Source of the DNA: Paracoccus versutus
Lineage (GTDB): Bacteria; Pseudomonadota; Alphaproteobacteria; Rhodobacterales; Rhodobacteraceae
DNA length: 64,000 nt
Assembly (NCBI RefSeq): GCF_000763885.1
Contig: NZ_JRKO01000022.1
Location: 1-64,000, forward strand
Reading direction: 5' to 3'
Below the pieces are notes generated by a model. The model was not told the origin of the DNA. It ran no database searches and saw only the letters and a list, made by a program, of their open reading frames with translations. The translations under genes were made by a program, and so were the position numbers. How positions within the stretch are numbered: position 1 is the first letter of the stretch; each line of letters opens with the position of its first letter. Positions 8,032 to 16,857 of this stretch are shown piece after piece.

Positions 8032-9024
8032 CTACATCAGCAGGCTGCCGCCGGGCAGGGGCAGGATGCGGAAACCCACGGCCTCGGCAAGCGCCTCGAG
8101 TTCGCCCCTGGGGTCGGCCAGGCTGATGCTGCCGGTGATCGGCCGCCGGGCCAGCGTCTCGCTGGCGAAAAGGATCGCGCCCGCGCCGTGGCGTTGCAGG
8201 ACACCGGCGACCTCGCGCAGGCTGGCGTCGTAGAAGGTGAAGCGGCCCTCGCGCCAGGACAGCGCGTCGGGCACGTCGACCCGCTGCACCAGCGGGCGGG
8301 CGCCGGGCTGCGCGGGGATGCGGGCCTGCTGCCCCGGTTCCAGCATCGCCAGGCTTTGTCCCTGCGGGTCCAGGATCTCGACGCGGCCCTCTTCCAGCGT
8401 GACCAGCATGCAGCCGCCGCAATCGCGCACCTCGAAGCGGGTGCCATGCACGCGCACCTCGTTCCCGCCCAGCCGGACCGAGAAGGGGCGCCCGTCCCGC
8501 TGGACATCGAAGAAGGCGGCGCCGGAGCGCAGGGTCACGCGGCGGGTGGCACCATCCTCGGCATAGTCCAGCGCCGAGCCGCCGTCGAGCAGGGTCCGGC
8601 TGCCGTCCGGCAACGCCAGATCCTGCGCGGGACCGGGCCGGGCGACGTGATCGGCCAGCAGCCGCAGCCGCAGGTCGGGCCGCGCCAGGTCCAGCCACAG
8701 CGCGGCCATGGCGCAGGCGCCAAGCGCGAGTCCCGCGGCAAGGGGGCGGAACCAGCCCCGGCCCGTCCCTGACGGACGCTGGCCCGCCGGCCGGATGGGC
8801 TGCGTCCCGGCCATGACCGTGCCGCCGACCTCGCCGGCGATCTGCCAGGCCAGGCGCGCGTCGGCAAAGGCGCGTGCCCGGTCCTTGCCGCCCCCGAGCC
8901 AGCGGCGAAAGGCCGGGTCGTGTTCCAGCGCGGGATCGGCCACGATCCGCACCACCCAATCCGCAGCCTCTGCCCGGAGTCGTTCCTGCGGATCGGGTCG
9001 TGGCAGCAAGGGGGTGGCCCTCAT
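8032..9024 (-). CDS. fecR: FecR-family anti-sigma factor / sigma regulator
   Basis: A 330-residue inner-membrane regulator that passes the receptor signal to the FecI-type sigma factor. The N-terminal cytosolic FecR_N domain (about 13-60) has the WVVRIVADPALEHDPAFRRWL pattern. One membrane helix lies near 95-113. A periplasmic FecR domain follows (AFFDVQRDGRPFSV, VRVHGTRFEV), then a C-terminal STN-binding region. Its ATG overlaps the sigma-factor stop (ATGA), so the two are translationally coupled. The FecA-like gene follows about 150 bases later. Confidence 0.92.
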   Translation of the reverse strand: MRATPLLPRPDPQERLRAEAADWVVRIVADPALEHDPAFRRWLGGGKDRARAFADARLAWQIAGEVGGTVMAGTQPIRPAGQRPSGTGRGWFRPLAAGLALGACAMAALWLDLARPDLRLRLLADHVARPGPAQDLALPDGSRTLLDGGSALDYAEDGATRRVTLRSGAAFFDVQRDGRPFSVRLGGNEVRVHGTRFEVRDCGGCMLVTLEEGRVEILDPQGQSLAMLEPGQQARIPAQPGARPLVQRVDVPDALSWREGRFTFYDASLREVAGVLQRHGAGAILFASETLARRPITGSISLADPRGELEALAEAVGFRILPLPGGSLLM

Positions 9025-9527
9025 TCGTTGCGAAGATCTTCCAGGGCCTGCGCGCAGCGGGCCACGGCCTTGGCCATGTGTTTTGCCACGTTCCGTTCGG
9101 ACATGCCACAGATCGCGGCGATTTCCTGGAAGCTCAGCCCCTGGGCGCGGTTCATCAGGAAAAGCCGGCGGGTGGTCTCGGGCAGGTCGGCGATGGCCCT
9201 GCGCACCGCATCGCCCGATTGCTGCGCCGAAAGCGCGTCGAAGGCCGGATCCTGCGCCGGCAAGGGGGCCTCGGCCCCGGCCGCATGGGTGCAGCGCACC
9301 TTTTCGCGGCGCAGGTGGTCGATGGCGACATTGCGGGCCGAGCGGGTCACGAAGGCGGCGGGATTGCCGCGCAGCTCGCCCGCCCGTTCCCAGAAGCGCA
9401 GGAAGACGTCATGCACCAGATCCCGCGCGATGCTGCGGTTGCCGATGCGCCGCGCGATCTGGCGTTCCAGCCGCGCGCCCTCGTCGCGGTAAAGCCGGCC
9501 AACCTTGTCACTGTCGCAGGAAGACAT
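9021..9527 (-). CDS. fecI: FecI-type ECF sigma factor
   Basis: A 168-residue extracytoplasmic-function sigma factor of the iron-starvation group. Sigma region 2 has ARDLVHDVFLRFWER, and AFVTRSARNVAIDHLRRE recognises the -10 element. Sigma region 4 (LPETTRRLFLMNRAQGLSFQEIA, then a helix-turn-helix around GMSERNVAKHM) recognises -35. An upstream ATG at 9602 would add 25 Arg/Cys-rich residues that do not fit the family, so 9527 is preferred, although no strong ribosome site is visible. It is coupled to fecR by a 4-base overlap and should drive the FecA-like gene. Confidence 0.9.
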   Translation of the reverse strand: MSSCDSDKVGRLYRDEGARLERQIARRIGNRSIARDLVHDVFLRFWERAGELRGNPAAFVTRSARNVAIDHLRREKVRCTHAAGAEAPLPAQDPAFDALSAQQSGDAVRRAIADLPETTRRLFLMNRAQGLSFQEIAAICGMSERNVAKHMAKAVARCAQALEDLRNE

Positions 9528-9809
9528 CGCAGCAGCCAAACATCCGCATCGGGGTCCGCATCGGGGCAGGAAGAGCGTTCTGGCGAAATGCGCGCGGCGC
9601 ATCGGCTGACCGGGGCGAGATTAGGCCGCGGCGGGACGGGCTGTCCACCCCTCTGGCCGGCGCCCGGCGGGCCGTTGTTGCAGTTCCGATACAGTCGCGC
9701 CGGGAAAGCCGACAAAAAAACTCTGCGATCGGGTTCAGTATCCGCCGCCCTGGTGCGTGAAGCCCTCGTAACAAGGCCGAACGCCGAACAGGAAAGAGGG
9801 ACCGAACCG

Positions 9810-11840
9810 ATGAGAGGATTGAAGAACACCACGGCCGATATGCTGGGCCGGCTGCCGTTGTGGCTGGCGGTGACGGGGGCGGCGGCCCTGCCCGCTGCGC
9901 CGGCGCTGGCACAGGCGACGGCCGAGGACGAGCAGGCGGTGGTGCAGCTCGACACCGTGGTCGTGACCGCGACCGGCCAGGCCCAGGCCCTGCCGGACGC
10001 CCCCGCGACGGTGACGGTGATCGACGGTGAAGAGATCAACTCGAAACCCTATGCCACCGTGGCCGATGTGCTGAAGAACGTGCCGGGCGTGATCGTCAGC
10101 GCGCCCTCGGGGCGGTCCGGGGCCGAGACCATCTCGATCCGCGGCCTGGGCGAGAGCTATGTGCTGACCCTGGTCGACGGCAAGCCCATCGGCAACTCGC
10201 AGGAGGCGACCTACAACGGTTTCGGCTCGGGGCTGGCGATGTCCTATCTGCCGCCGCCTTCGGCCATCGAACGCATCGAGGTGATCCGCGGCCCGATGTC
10301 CTCGCTTTACGGCTCGGCCGCCTCGGGCGGGGTGATCAACATCATCACCAAGCCGATCTCGGATGTCTGGTCGGGCTCGCTGACGCTGGGCAGCAGCCAT
10401 TACAAGCACGGCGGTGCCGGCGATGCCAACGAGGGGCGGTTCTATCTCAGCGGGCCGCTGGTCCAGGACCGGCTGGGGCTGGCGCTGTTCGGCTCGCGCC
10501 ATGACCGCAGCAAGGACGAGATGGCCGTCGCGGGCCGCGGCGGCAGCGTCAGCTACCAGTCCCAGGACATCGAGCGCAAGTCGCTGGGCGCCCGCCTGAC
10601 CTGGAAGATCGACGAGACGCAGAACCTGGATTTCGAGACGGTCTATAGCGCACAGGACACCATCTCGACCCCGCAGGGCGGCGGGACGCCCGGCGGCGTC
10701 AGCGTCAAGCGCATGAACTACGGCCTGTCGCACGAGATCACCTGGGGCGACGACTATCGCACCGACAGCTTCCTGACGCTGGAGGATGTCGATTTCGAGA
10801 ACGGCTCGAACGTCTCGGGCTACGAGATGTTGAACCTGAACACCCGGACCAGCATGAGCCTGGGCCGCCACGACCTGACCTTTGGCGCCGACTGGCGGGA
10901 CGAGACCACCCGCCACGACCCCGACCGGGTCAGCGTCGATCCCGAGATGACCCGCTGGCAATGGGCGCTGTTCGCCGAGGACAACTTCCACCTGCGCGAC
11001 GACCTGACCCTGACGCTGGGCCTGCGCTACGACCATAACGAACGCTACGGCTCGCAGGTCACGCCGCGGGTCTATGCGGTCTGGCACGCCAACCCCTCGC
11101 TGACGCTGAAGGGCGGGGTCAGCGGCGGCTACAAGACGCCGACGCTGAAACAGGCCGACAGCAACATCTTCGAGCCCTCGGGCGGCGACGGCCGGGCGCG
11201 CGACCAGGGCAACACCGCCCTGAAGCCCGAGGAAAGCACCAACTATGAAATCGGCGCGATCTGGGAGACGGCGGGCGGCGTGCAGCTGGGGCTGACCGCC
11301 TATCACACCCGGTTCAAGAACAAGATCACCACCGAGCAGATCTGCGCCCATGACACGCCGGTTCCGGGCCTGCCGACGGATTGCGGCATGAACAGCCCGA
11401 CCGATCCGATCAAGTGGATCAACCAATACGTCAACCGCGACGCCGCCGAGCTGAACGGGGTCGAGGCCACGGTGGACTTCACCCTGCGCAACGTCGATGT
11501 CTCGTTCAACTATACCTATGCCGACAGCAAGATCACCAAGGGCGACGCCGTCGGCACCGCCTTCAACAACAGCCCGCTGCATGTGGCGAACCTTGGCCTC
11601 GACTGGCAGGCCACGGATGCGCTGTCCTTGTGGAGCAACGTCCAGTATCGCAGCGCCACCACCGATACCGGCAGCGGTTATATCCGCGAGCATGCGATCG
11701 TCGACCTGGGCGCCGACTATCACTTCAACGACCACGTGATGGGCAGCCTGGCCATCTACAACGTCGATGACAAGACCTTCGACAATACCGGCTACAACGA
11801 CGGCCGCCGGTTCTACATGGGCCTGACCAGCACCTTCTGA
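9810..11840 (+). CDS. TonB-dependent siderophore receptor
   Basis: A 676-residue outer-membrane receptor without an STN domain. The signal peptide ends near residue 35 (ALAQA), a TonB-box-like DTVVVTATG lies at about 48-56, and the plug contains IEVIRGPMSSLYGSAASGG. The barrel ends ...YMGLTSTF. It closely resembles the FecA-like receptor in plug and barrel motifs, suggesting an old duplication. The ATG follows GGAAAGAGGG. It is divergent from fecI and heads the set that includes the propeller, DUF3649, PepSY and DUF3325 genes. The family resembles FepA/BfrD-type catecholate receptors; the ligand is inferred only. Confidence 0.92.
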   Translation: MRGLKNTTADMLGRLPLWLAVTGAAALPAAPALAQATAEDEQAVVQLDTVVVTATGQAQALPDAPATVTVIDGEEINSKPYATVADVLKNVPGVIVSAPSGRSGAETISIRGLGESYVLTLVDGKPIGNSQEATYNGFGSGLAMSYLPPPSAIERIEVIRGPMSSLYGSAASGGVINIITKPISDVWSGSLTLGSSHYKHGGAGDANEGRFYLSGPLVQDRLGLALFGSRHDRSKDEMAVAGRGGSVSYQSQDIERKSLGARLTWKIDETQNLDFETVYSAQDTISTPQGGGTPGGVSVKRMNYGLSHEITWGDDYRTDSFLTLEDVDFENGSNVSGYEMLNLNTRTSMSLGRHDLTFGADWRDETTRHDPDRVSVDPEMTRWQWALFAEDNFHLRDDLTLTLGLRYDHNERYGSQVTPRVYAVWHANPSLTLKGGVSGGYKTPTLKQADSNIFEPSGGDGRARDQGNTALKPEESTNYEIGAIWETAGGVQLGLTAYHTRFKNKITTEQICAHDTPVPGLPTDCGMNSPTDPIKWINQYVNRDAAELNGVEATVDFTLRNVDVSFNYTYADSKITKGDAVGTAFNNSPLHVANLGLDWQATDALSLWSNVQYRSATTDTGSGYIREHAIVDLGADYHFNDHVMGSLAIYNVDDKTFDNTGYNDGRRFYMGLTSTF

Positions 11841-11856
11841 ACCACCGGAACCCCCC

Positions 11857-11881
11857 TCCGGCCGCCGCAGCGGCGGCCGGA
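11857..11881 (+). terminator. Strong hairpin between the receptor and propeller genes
   Basis: A perfect 11-bp inverted repeat (TCCGGCCGCCG / CGGCGGCCGGA, loop CAG) starts 16 bases after the receptor stop. No T-run follows, so it may act as an attenuator or an mRNA-stabilising hairpin within an operon. Confidence 0.5.
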
Positions 11882-11910
11882 TCATGCCAATCGCAACTTC
11901 AGGAGCCGAC

Positions 11911-13266
11911 ATGGCTTTTCCCCTTCGCAATGCAGGCCGGGCGCTGACCCTGGCCGCGTTTTTCGCCTCGGCCTCGGGGCTGAGCGCGGAAACCGCTTTC
12001 GACACGCCCGCGGATTTCGCCGGCCGCGTCATGTTCTCGGGCCCCGAGCGCGGCGCGATCCATGCCGGCGGCAAGGTCGAGGTCAGCGGCTCGGGCTTTG
12101 CCCCGCAGCAGCAGGTCAGCCTGCAACGCGGCAAGACGCTGCTGTCGCCGCAGGACATGCAGGCCGATGCCGAGGGCGGCTTCAGCTTTGCCTTCGACCT
12201 GCCCCAGGACGCGGCGGTCGGCCTGCATCCGGTCGTCGTCCAGACCGAAGGCCCGGACACCGCTGGCGTGGCCGAGCTGAAGGTCTCGCCCCAGGTGCCG
12301 CTTGCCGGGGCCGAGGGCTATGATATCCGCTCGGCCAAGGTGGGGCCCGGCGTCTACCAGGTCGCCCATAGCGCGCAGAACGGCACGGTTTTCGTGGCCT
12401 CCGCCGTGGGCCGGCCGCCCGAGGGCACGTCCAGCATCGCCAAGCTGGACGCCGGCACGCTGGAGGTTCTGGCCGAGGTCAATCCCGGCGATTTCGGCGC
12501 CTTCGGCATCGCCGTGGACGATGCGAACGGCACCCTATGGGTCACGAACACCCGCCAGGACGCGGTCGCGGTCTATGCCCAGGACGACCTGTCGCTGGTC
12601 AGGCAGTTCGAGGCGGGCTCGGTCGAAAAGCCGCGCGACGTGGTGATCGACGCCGCGCGCGGCCGCGCCTATGTCAGCACCCATCGCAGCCGGATCGAGG
12701 CCTTCGACACCAAGACGCTGGAAAAGCTCGACGGGTTCGAGCTGCAATCCGCAGAGCGCGGCGGGCAGTTCGCCACCATGAGCCTGGCGCTGGATGAAAA
12801 GGCCGGCCGGCTTTACACCGTTTCGCTGCGCACGCCGGAACTGGCGCGCATCGACCTGGGCTCGGGCGAGGTGAAGATCCTGGCGCTACCGGGCGCCAAG
12901 ACCCCCTCGGGCGTGGATTTCGATCCGGCGACCGGGCGGGTCTTCGTGGCCTCGCAGGGCAGCGACAACGTGATCGCGATCGACGGCGAAAGCGGCGCGG
13001 TGCTGTTCGACACGCCGGTCGGCGCGGGCACGCTGAACGTCGCCTTCGACGCCGCAAGCGGGCGGCTGTTCGTGGCCAACCGCGCCTCGGACACGATCAC
13101 GGTCCTCGATGCCGCCACGGGCGAGATCAAGGCCAACCTGGATGGCGGCTCCTTCCCCAACCACCTGGTCGTCGCCCCGGAAGGCACGGTGTTCTCGGTC
13201 AACAAGGCGCGCGGCAAGGACGATCCCGAAGGCGACCGCCTGACCCGCATCGCGCCCAAGGCGTGA
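11911..13266 (+). CDS. Periplasmic YncE-like beta-propeller protein
   Basis: A 451-residue exported protein. The signal peptide is about residues 1-26 (ASGLSA). Residues 30-130 form an Ig-like or carbohydrate-binding-like region (FSGPERGAIHAGGKVEVSGSGFAP). The rest contains repeated blades with D-x-(A/T)-x-GR-x-(Y/F)-V motifs (GRAYVSTHRS, GRVFVASQGSDNVIAID, GRLFVANRASDTITVLD), as in YncE and 40-residue YVTN propellers. The ATG at 11911 has an AGGAG site. YncE-like genes are often Fur-regulated and neighbour TonB receptors; the role here is probably in iron-ligand handling, not proven. Confidence 0.85.
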   Translation: MAFPLRNAGRALTLAAFFASASGLSAETAFDTPADFAGRVMFSGPERGAIHAGGKVEVSGSGFAPQQQVSLQRGKTLLSPQDMQADAEGGFSFAFDLPQDAAVGLHPVVVQTEGPDTAGVAELKVSPQVPLAGAEGYDIRSAKVGPGVYQVAHSAQNGTVFVASAVGRPPEGTSSIAKLDAGTLEVLAEVNPGDFGAFGIAVDDANGTLWVTNTRQDAVAVYAQDDLSLVRQFEAGSVEKPRDVVIDAARGRAYVSTHRSRIEAFDTKTLEKLDGFELQSAERGGQFATMSLALDEKAGRLYTVSLRTPELARIDLGSGEVKILALPGAKTPSGVDFDPATGRVFVASQGSDNVIAIDGESGAVLFDTPVGAGTLNVAFDAASGRLFVANRASDTITVLDAATGEIKANLDGGSFPNHLVVAPEGTVFSVNKARGKDDPEGDRLTRIAPKA

Positions 13267-13301
13267 CCGCAAGGCGCGGTATCCCTGCCGCGCGCGGTCC
13301 C

Positions 13302-13336
13302 CGGTCTCTGCCCCGTCCCTCTGGGGGCAGAGACCG
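13302..13336 (+). terminator. Long stem-loop after the propeller gene
   Basis: A perfect 13-bp inverted repeat (CGGTCTCTGCCCC / GGGGCAGAGACCG) with a 9-nt loop, 35 bases after the propeller stop and 94 before the DUF3649 gene. Its stability suggests termination or an operon-internal attenuator; no T-run is present. Confidence 0.55.
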
Positions 13337-13429
13337 CCTCGTCCCGTCACCCAGTATCCCGGACCCCATCCATGCCCGCCAACGCCCAGCCCTTCGCCCG
13401 TTGCCAGCCCCCGTCCCGGCAGGGGTGCC

Positions 13430-13720
13430 ATGTCTGAGCCCGTTTCCCGGCAGCGGCTCTCGGTCGCCTCGCGCAGCCTTGCCGCCATCCTGGGCGGCTA
13501 CCTGGCCGCCAATCTCTTCGTGCCGGCCTTTGCCAGGCTGGTGCCGATGCCGCCGCGCGATGCCGCGCAGCTGGCGCTGATGCTGTCCTTCGTCGTCTTC
13601 GCCGCGGCCTCGGTCTGGGCCTTCGCCTGCCGCAGCGCCGCACGGGCCTGGGCGGGGATCCTGGGCGCCGCGGCGCTGTTTGCGCTGGTCGTCGCGGCCC
13701 TGCCGGGAGGTGGCGCATGA
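13430..13720 (+). CDS. DUF3649-family inner-membrane protein
   Basis: A 96-residue protein with three hydrophobic helices (about 17-35, 47-66 and 72-92). Its pattern and its position directly before a PepSY transmembrane gene match DUF3649, a small family found in TonB-receptor/iron-reductase operons. Its stop overlaps the next ATG (ATGA at 13717), so it is translated together with the PepSY protein. Biochemical role unknown; probably a subunit or helper of the inner-membrane iron-reducing module. Confidence 0.8.
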   Translation: MSEPVSRQRLSVASRSLAAILGGYLAANLFVPAFARLVPMPPRDAAQLALMLSFVVFAAASVWAFACRSAARAWAGILGAAALFALVVAALPGGGA

Positions 13721-15300
13721 AGAACGGTTTTCGCCAGTCGATGGCCTGGCTGCATACCTGGACCGGGCTGCTGCTGGGCTGGCTGCTCTTTGCGATCTTC
13801 CTGACCGGCACCATCGCCTATTTCCGCAGCGAGGTGACCTATTGGATGCGCCCCGAACTGCACGGCTCGGTCCAGGGCGCCGACCCGGCCGGGCTTGCCC
13901 TGGCCCGCCTGGCCGAGGTCGCGCCGCAGGCGGCAAGCTGGAACATCACCCTGCCAGACGAGCGCAACCCGGTGCTGGCGCTGTCCTGGGCCAAGCCGGG
14001 CGAGCAGGCGGGACGGCGCGGCGGCGAGACCATGGTGATCGACGCCGCCACGGGCGCGACGCTTTCGCCGCGCCCGACGGCGGGGGGCGAGTTCCTCTAT
14101 CGCTTTCATTTCGAGCTTTACGGCCTGCCGCGCAGCTTCGCGCGCTGGATCGTCGGCATCGCGACCATGGCGATGTTCGTCGCCATCATCAGCGGCGTCA
14201 TCACCCATAAGAAGATCTTCAAGGAGTTCTTCACCTTCCGCCCCGGCAAGGGCCAGCGCTCCTGGCTGGACATCCACAACATGACCGCGGTGCTGGCGCT
14301 GCCCTATCATGTCATGATCACCTTTTCGGGGCTGGTGCTGTTCGCGGCGACGCTGATGCCCTTGGTGGTGGACCGCCCCGCGCCGCGCGGCCCGGCCCCG
14401 CAGGCATCCGCCGCCGTTGCCGCGTTACCCCCGCCGCGGGCGCTGCCGCAACTGGTCCCGCTGGCGCCGCTGCTGGCGCAGGCCGAGGCGGCCTGGGCCA
14501 TGCCGGTCGGCCGGATCGGCATCGAAAAGCTCGACGGCCCCCGGCCCGAGATCGTCCTGGTCCCGCAACGCAACTCGGTGCTGACGGTGCAGAGCGGCTC
14601 GGGCGCGAACGGGGTCGAGCGGATGCGCTTCGACGGGCTGAGCGGGGCGCTGATCGAACAGACCGGCCGGCCGGAGGCCTCGGCCACGGCAAAGGTGAAC
14701 CACGCGCTCGGCGCGCTGCATCGCGCCCGCTTTGCCGATACCGCGCTGCGCTGGCTGTTCTTCGTCGCCGGCCTGGCCGGGACCGTCATGGTGGGCAGCG
14801 GGCTGGTGCTGTGGGTGTCGAAACGCGCCGCCAGGCATTCCCGTGCCGAGCGCCAGCCCCGCGGGCTGTGGCTGGTCGAGCGGCTGAACATCGGCGGCAT
14901 CGCCGGGCTCACGCTGGCCACGGCGGGCTATTTCTGGGCCAACCGGCTGATCCCGGCCGATGCGCCGGAACGCGCGCTGCTGGAGATCCGCGCCTTCTTC
15001 CTGATCTGGCTCGCCGCGGCGGTCTGGCCCTTCCTGCGCCCGCCCGCGAAAGCCTGGAGCGAGCAGCTTGGCCTTGCCGCCTTGCTGCTTCTGGCCCTGC
15101 CGCCGCTGAACGCGGCGACCGGCCCGTCCAGCCTGTTGCAGGCGATGGGGCAGGGGAACTGGGTGCTGGCCTCGGTCGATCTGATGGCGATCCTGTGCGG
15201 CCTTGCCTGCGCTCATGCCGCCTGGAGGGCCCGGCCCGGACGGGTGAAGGCACCGAAGCCACGCGCCCGTGTCCAGGCCAGCCAGGTTCCGGGAGAGTAG
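13717..15300 (+). CDS. PepSY-domain transmembrane protein, putative ferric-siderophore reductase
   Basis: A 527-residue inner-membrane protein. It opens with MAWLHTWTGLLLGWLLF (first helix), and a second helix pair covers residues about 145-215 with HKKIFKEFFTFRPGKG between. The large periplasmic loop (about 215-330) is followed by helices near 345, 390, 425, 450 and 480. PepSY_TM proteins such as FoxB, PiuB and FsrB are associated with reductive iron release from siderophores, and several His residues (HTW, FHFELYG, LDIHNM, PYHVM) could bind haem or metal. Coupled to DUF3649 upstream and DUF3325 one base downstream. Confidence 0.88.
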   Translation: MKNGFRQSMAWLHTWTGLLLGWLLFAIFLTGTIAYFRSEVTYWMRPELHGSVQGADPAGLALARLAEVAPQAASWNITLPDERNPVLALSWAKPGEQAGRRGGETMVIDAATGATLSPRPTAGGEFLYRFHFELYGLPRSFARWIVGIATMAMFVAIISGVITHKKIFKEFFTFRPGKGQRSWLDIHNMTAVLALPYHVMITFSGLVLFAATLMPLVVDRPAPRGPAPQASAAVAALPPPRALPQLVPLAPLLAQAEAAWAMPVGRIGIEKLDGPRPEIVLVPQRNSVLTVQSGSGANGVERMRFDGLSGALIEQTGRPEASATAKVNHALGALHRARFADTALRWLFFVAGLAGTVMVGSGLVLWVSKRAARHSRAERQPRGLWLVERLNIGGIAGLTLATAGYFWANRLIPADAPERALLEIRAFFLIWLAAAVWPFLRPPAKAWSEQLGLAALLLLALPPLNAATGPSSLLQAMGQGNWVLASVDLMAILCGLACAHAAWRARPGRVKAPKPRARVQASQVPGE

Positions 15301-15301
15301 G

Positions 15302-15649
15302 ATGCTGGTCTGGCTGTCCCTTGTCCTTTGCTACCTGGCGTTCCTTGCGCTGGCCCTGGCCATGCCGCGGCACCACGAGCAGCTGCGCGGCCGCAAGCCC
15401 GGCCGAGGGTTGGTCTGGCTGCTACGGATCACCGGCGCGGTGCTGTTGGGCCTGTCGGCCTGGCCCGCGCTGATCTGGTGGGGAAACCCCGCTGTCGCGG
15501 TTTCGTCCTGGCTGGGCATCCTGTCCGTGGCGGCCTTCGCGGTCGCGATGATGCTGACCTATGCCTCCGGCTGGTGGCGAACGACCCTGGCCGGGGCGGG
15601 GACCGCGGCAATCCTGCTGCTGGTCCTGCCGGTATTTTTGCATCCGTGA
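15302..15649 (+). CDS. DUF3325-family inner-membrane protein
   Basis: A 115-residue protein with four predicted helices (about 2-18, 36-57, 61-81 and 92-112) and a central MPRHHEQL that fits the DUF3325 family. It begins one base after the PepSY stop, completing the DUF3649-PepSY-DUF3325 module that accompanies TonB receptors in many proteobacteria. It may help reduce or release iron at the inner membrane; there is no direct evidence. Confidence 0.8.
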   Translation: MLVWLSLVLCYLAFLALALAMPRHHEQLRGRKPGRGLVWLLRITGAVLLGLSAWPALIWWGNPAVAVSSWLGILSVAAFAVAMMLTYASGWWRTTLAGAGTAAILLLVLPVFLHP

Positions 15650-16857
15650 CCTGCGTATCGGCATTCATGACCCGCGCGGTCGCCCGCCGCTCGGACCGCC
15701 CGTTTTGCTGGTAAGGCGGGGATAGAGCCGGGTTTCCTTGGCATTTCCCTGGTGGCCCGGCGCGCCATCCGCGCGGCCGCCGGCCCCGGCTCCTGCCCAG
15801 GCATCTGTCATCATTTGCACGCGGGCCCCAATAGCGGCAGTTTGCATTAGCAGGTGTCTAGCAGGCTGCTGAAAAAATCCGTGCGACAGGAGAGCTTGGG
15901 CCGGGAACCGGGAAATCCGCCTCAATTCTGCCGGAAATGCCCGGTTTTCAGGCCGATCTTCGCCGAATCCAGAACGAATTCCGCCACGACGCCCTGTCAG
16001 GGCCCTTTTTCCGCAGTCTGCTAGCGGTGTTGCTGGCGGCCGGGCGTGTCATGACCTGCCGCCGCTTCCGCGGGCTCACGCCCCCCGGCATTTCGAGGCG
16101 ACCCGGACGTGCAGTTGCCTGGAACGCGGGCCCCGGTCGGCCTGATGAGCCTGGCTCAAGCCCGCCAGCGGGGTTCGCGCCCTCCGTCCTGACGAGGTAA
16201 CCGGGCGGTCAGGCGGTCGTTGTCGTGGCAGGGGCGGCGACAAGACCTGATGCTGCTATGCCTTGATGCCGGCGGGCCCGTCGTCCTATAGCCGATATGG
16301 CGGAACCGTGCCGCCGCTTGTGTGCGGATGAAGGCCCGCACTTCGGTTTGCTTTACCGGGCGCCATCAAGGCGATCGTGAAGCAAGCCTTTTGTCGTGTC
16401 CGACGGCAAATATGGAAATACTGCGTTCCCCCGACGGCTATAGAATTTCGTTACCTCCGTGGAATTTCCTCCAATACCAAGGCGAACTGTCAGAACGTGT
16501 AAGTTTAAAGCAGCCTCCGGTCTGGCTTTGCCGCCATGAAACTGCCGGTTCACATTACAAGAAGCGGAAGAATTCATGCGGGTCGAATTGGTCCTAACGC
16601 TGCCTAGCGCGCTGCCTCTCGGTGCAAATCCGGCGGCTGGAATTGCGAGTAAAAGGTCATTTTCCTCGTATCCATGGCATTTTTCGCTCAACTCGCATGA
16701 CATGGGTTTCACCGCCTAGCAGTCGCTGAATATCGATCGCGCAACATGTCTCCGGGAACGTGGGTGGTCCAGATACTTCGCCGACCTTTGCTGCGAGACA
16801 GGGCGACTCCTTGCGATGAAACCGTGTTCTGTAAACCGGATAGCTGATCGAAGCAAA
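15650..16857. other. 1.2-kb gene-poor junction between iron island and flagellar block
   Basis: I find no convincing gene. The left part (to about 16300) has the high GC of the flanks and contains a 159-bp terminal-inverted-repeat element at 15862-16020. From about 16370 composition shifts to the lower GC seen in the flagellar genes. Short frames on both strands show no family motif. This is probably a rearrangement or transfer boundary. Confidence 0.5.
15862..16020. mobile_element. 159-bp MITE-like element or insertion-sequence remnant flanked by CTAG
   Basis: The ends are imperfect inverted repeats: CAGGCTGCTGAAAAA at 15862-15876 against CAGACTGCGGAAAAA read inward from 16020, 13 of 15 matching. 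The match extends to GACAGG about 24-29 bases in when one gap is allowed. CTAG lies on both sides (15858-15861 and 16021-16024), as a 4-bp target duplication would; IS5-type elements prefer YTAR targets. No transposase frame remains. The family assignment is tentative. Confidence 0.6.

Noticed and set aside
9735..12260. Long minus-strand frame over the second TonB receptor
   Set aside because: Shadow of the receptor gene. Composition is that of a reverse-strand translation of high-GC coding DNA, and it has no ribosome site or motif.
16353..16712. Short open frames left of flgD
   Set aside because: No ribosome site, no motif, and overlapping frames on both strands are equally plausible, so none is called.
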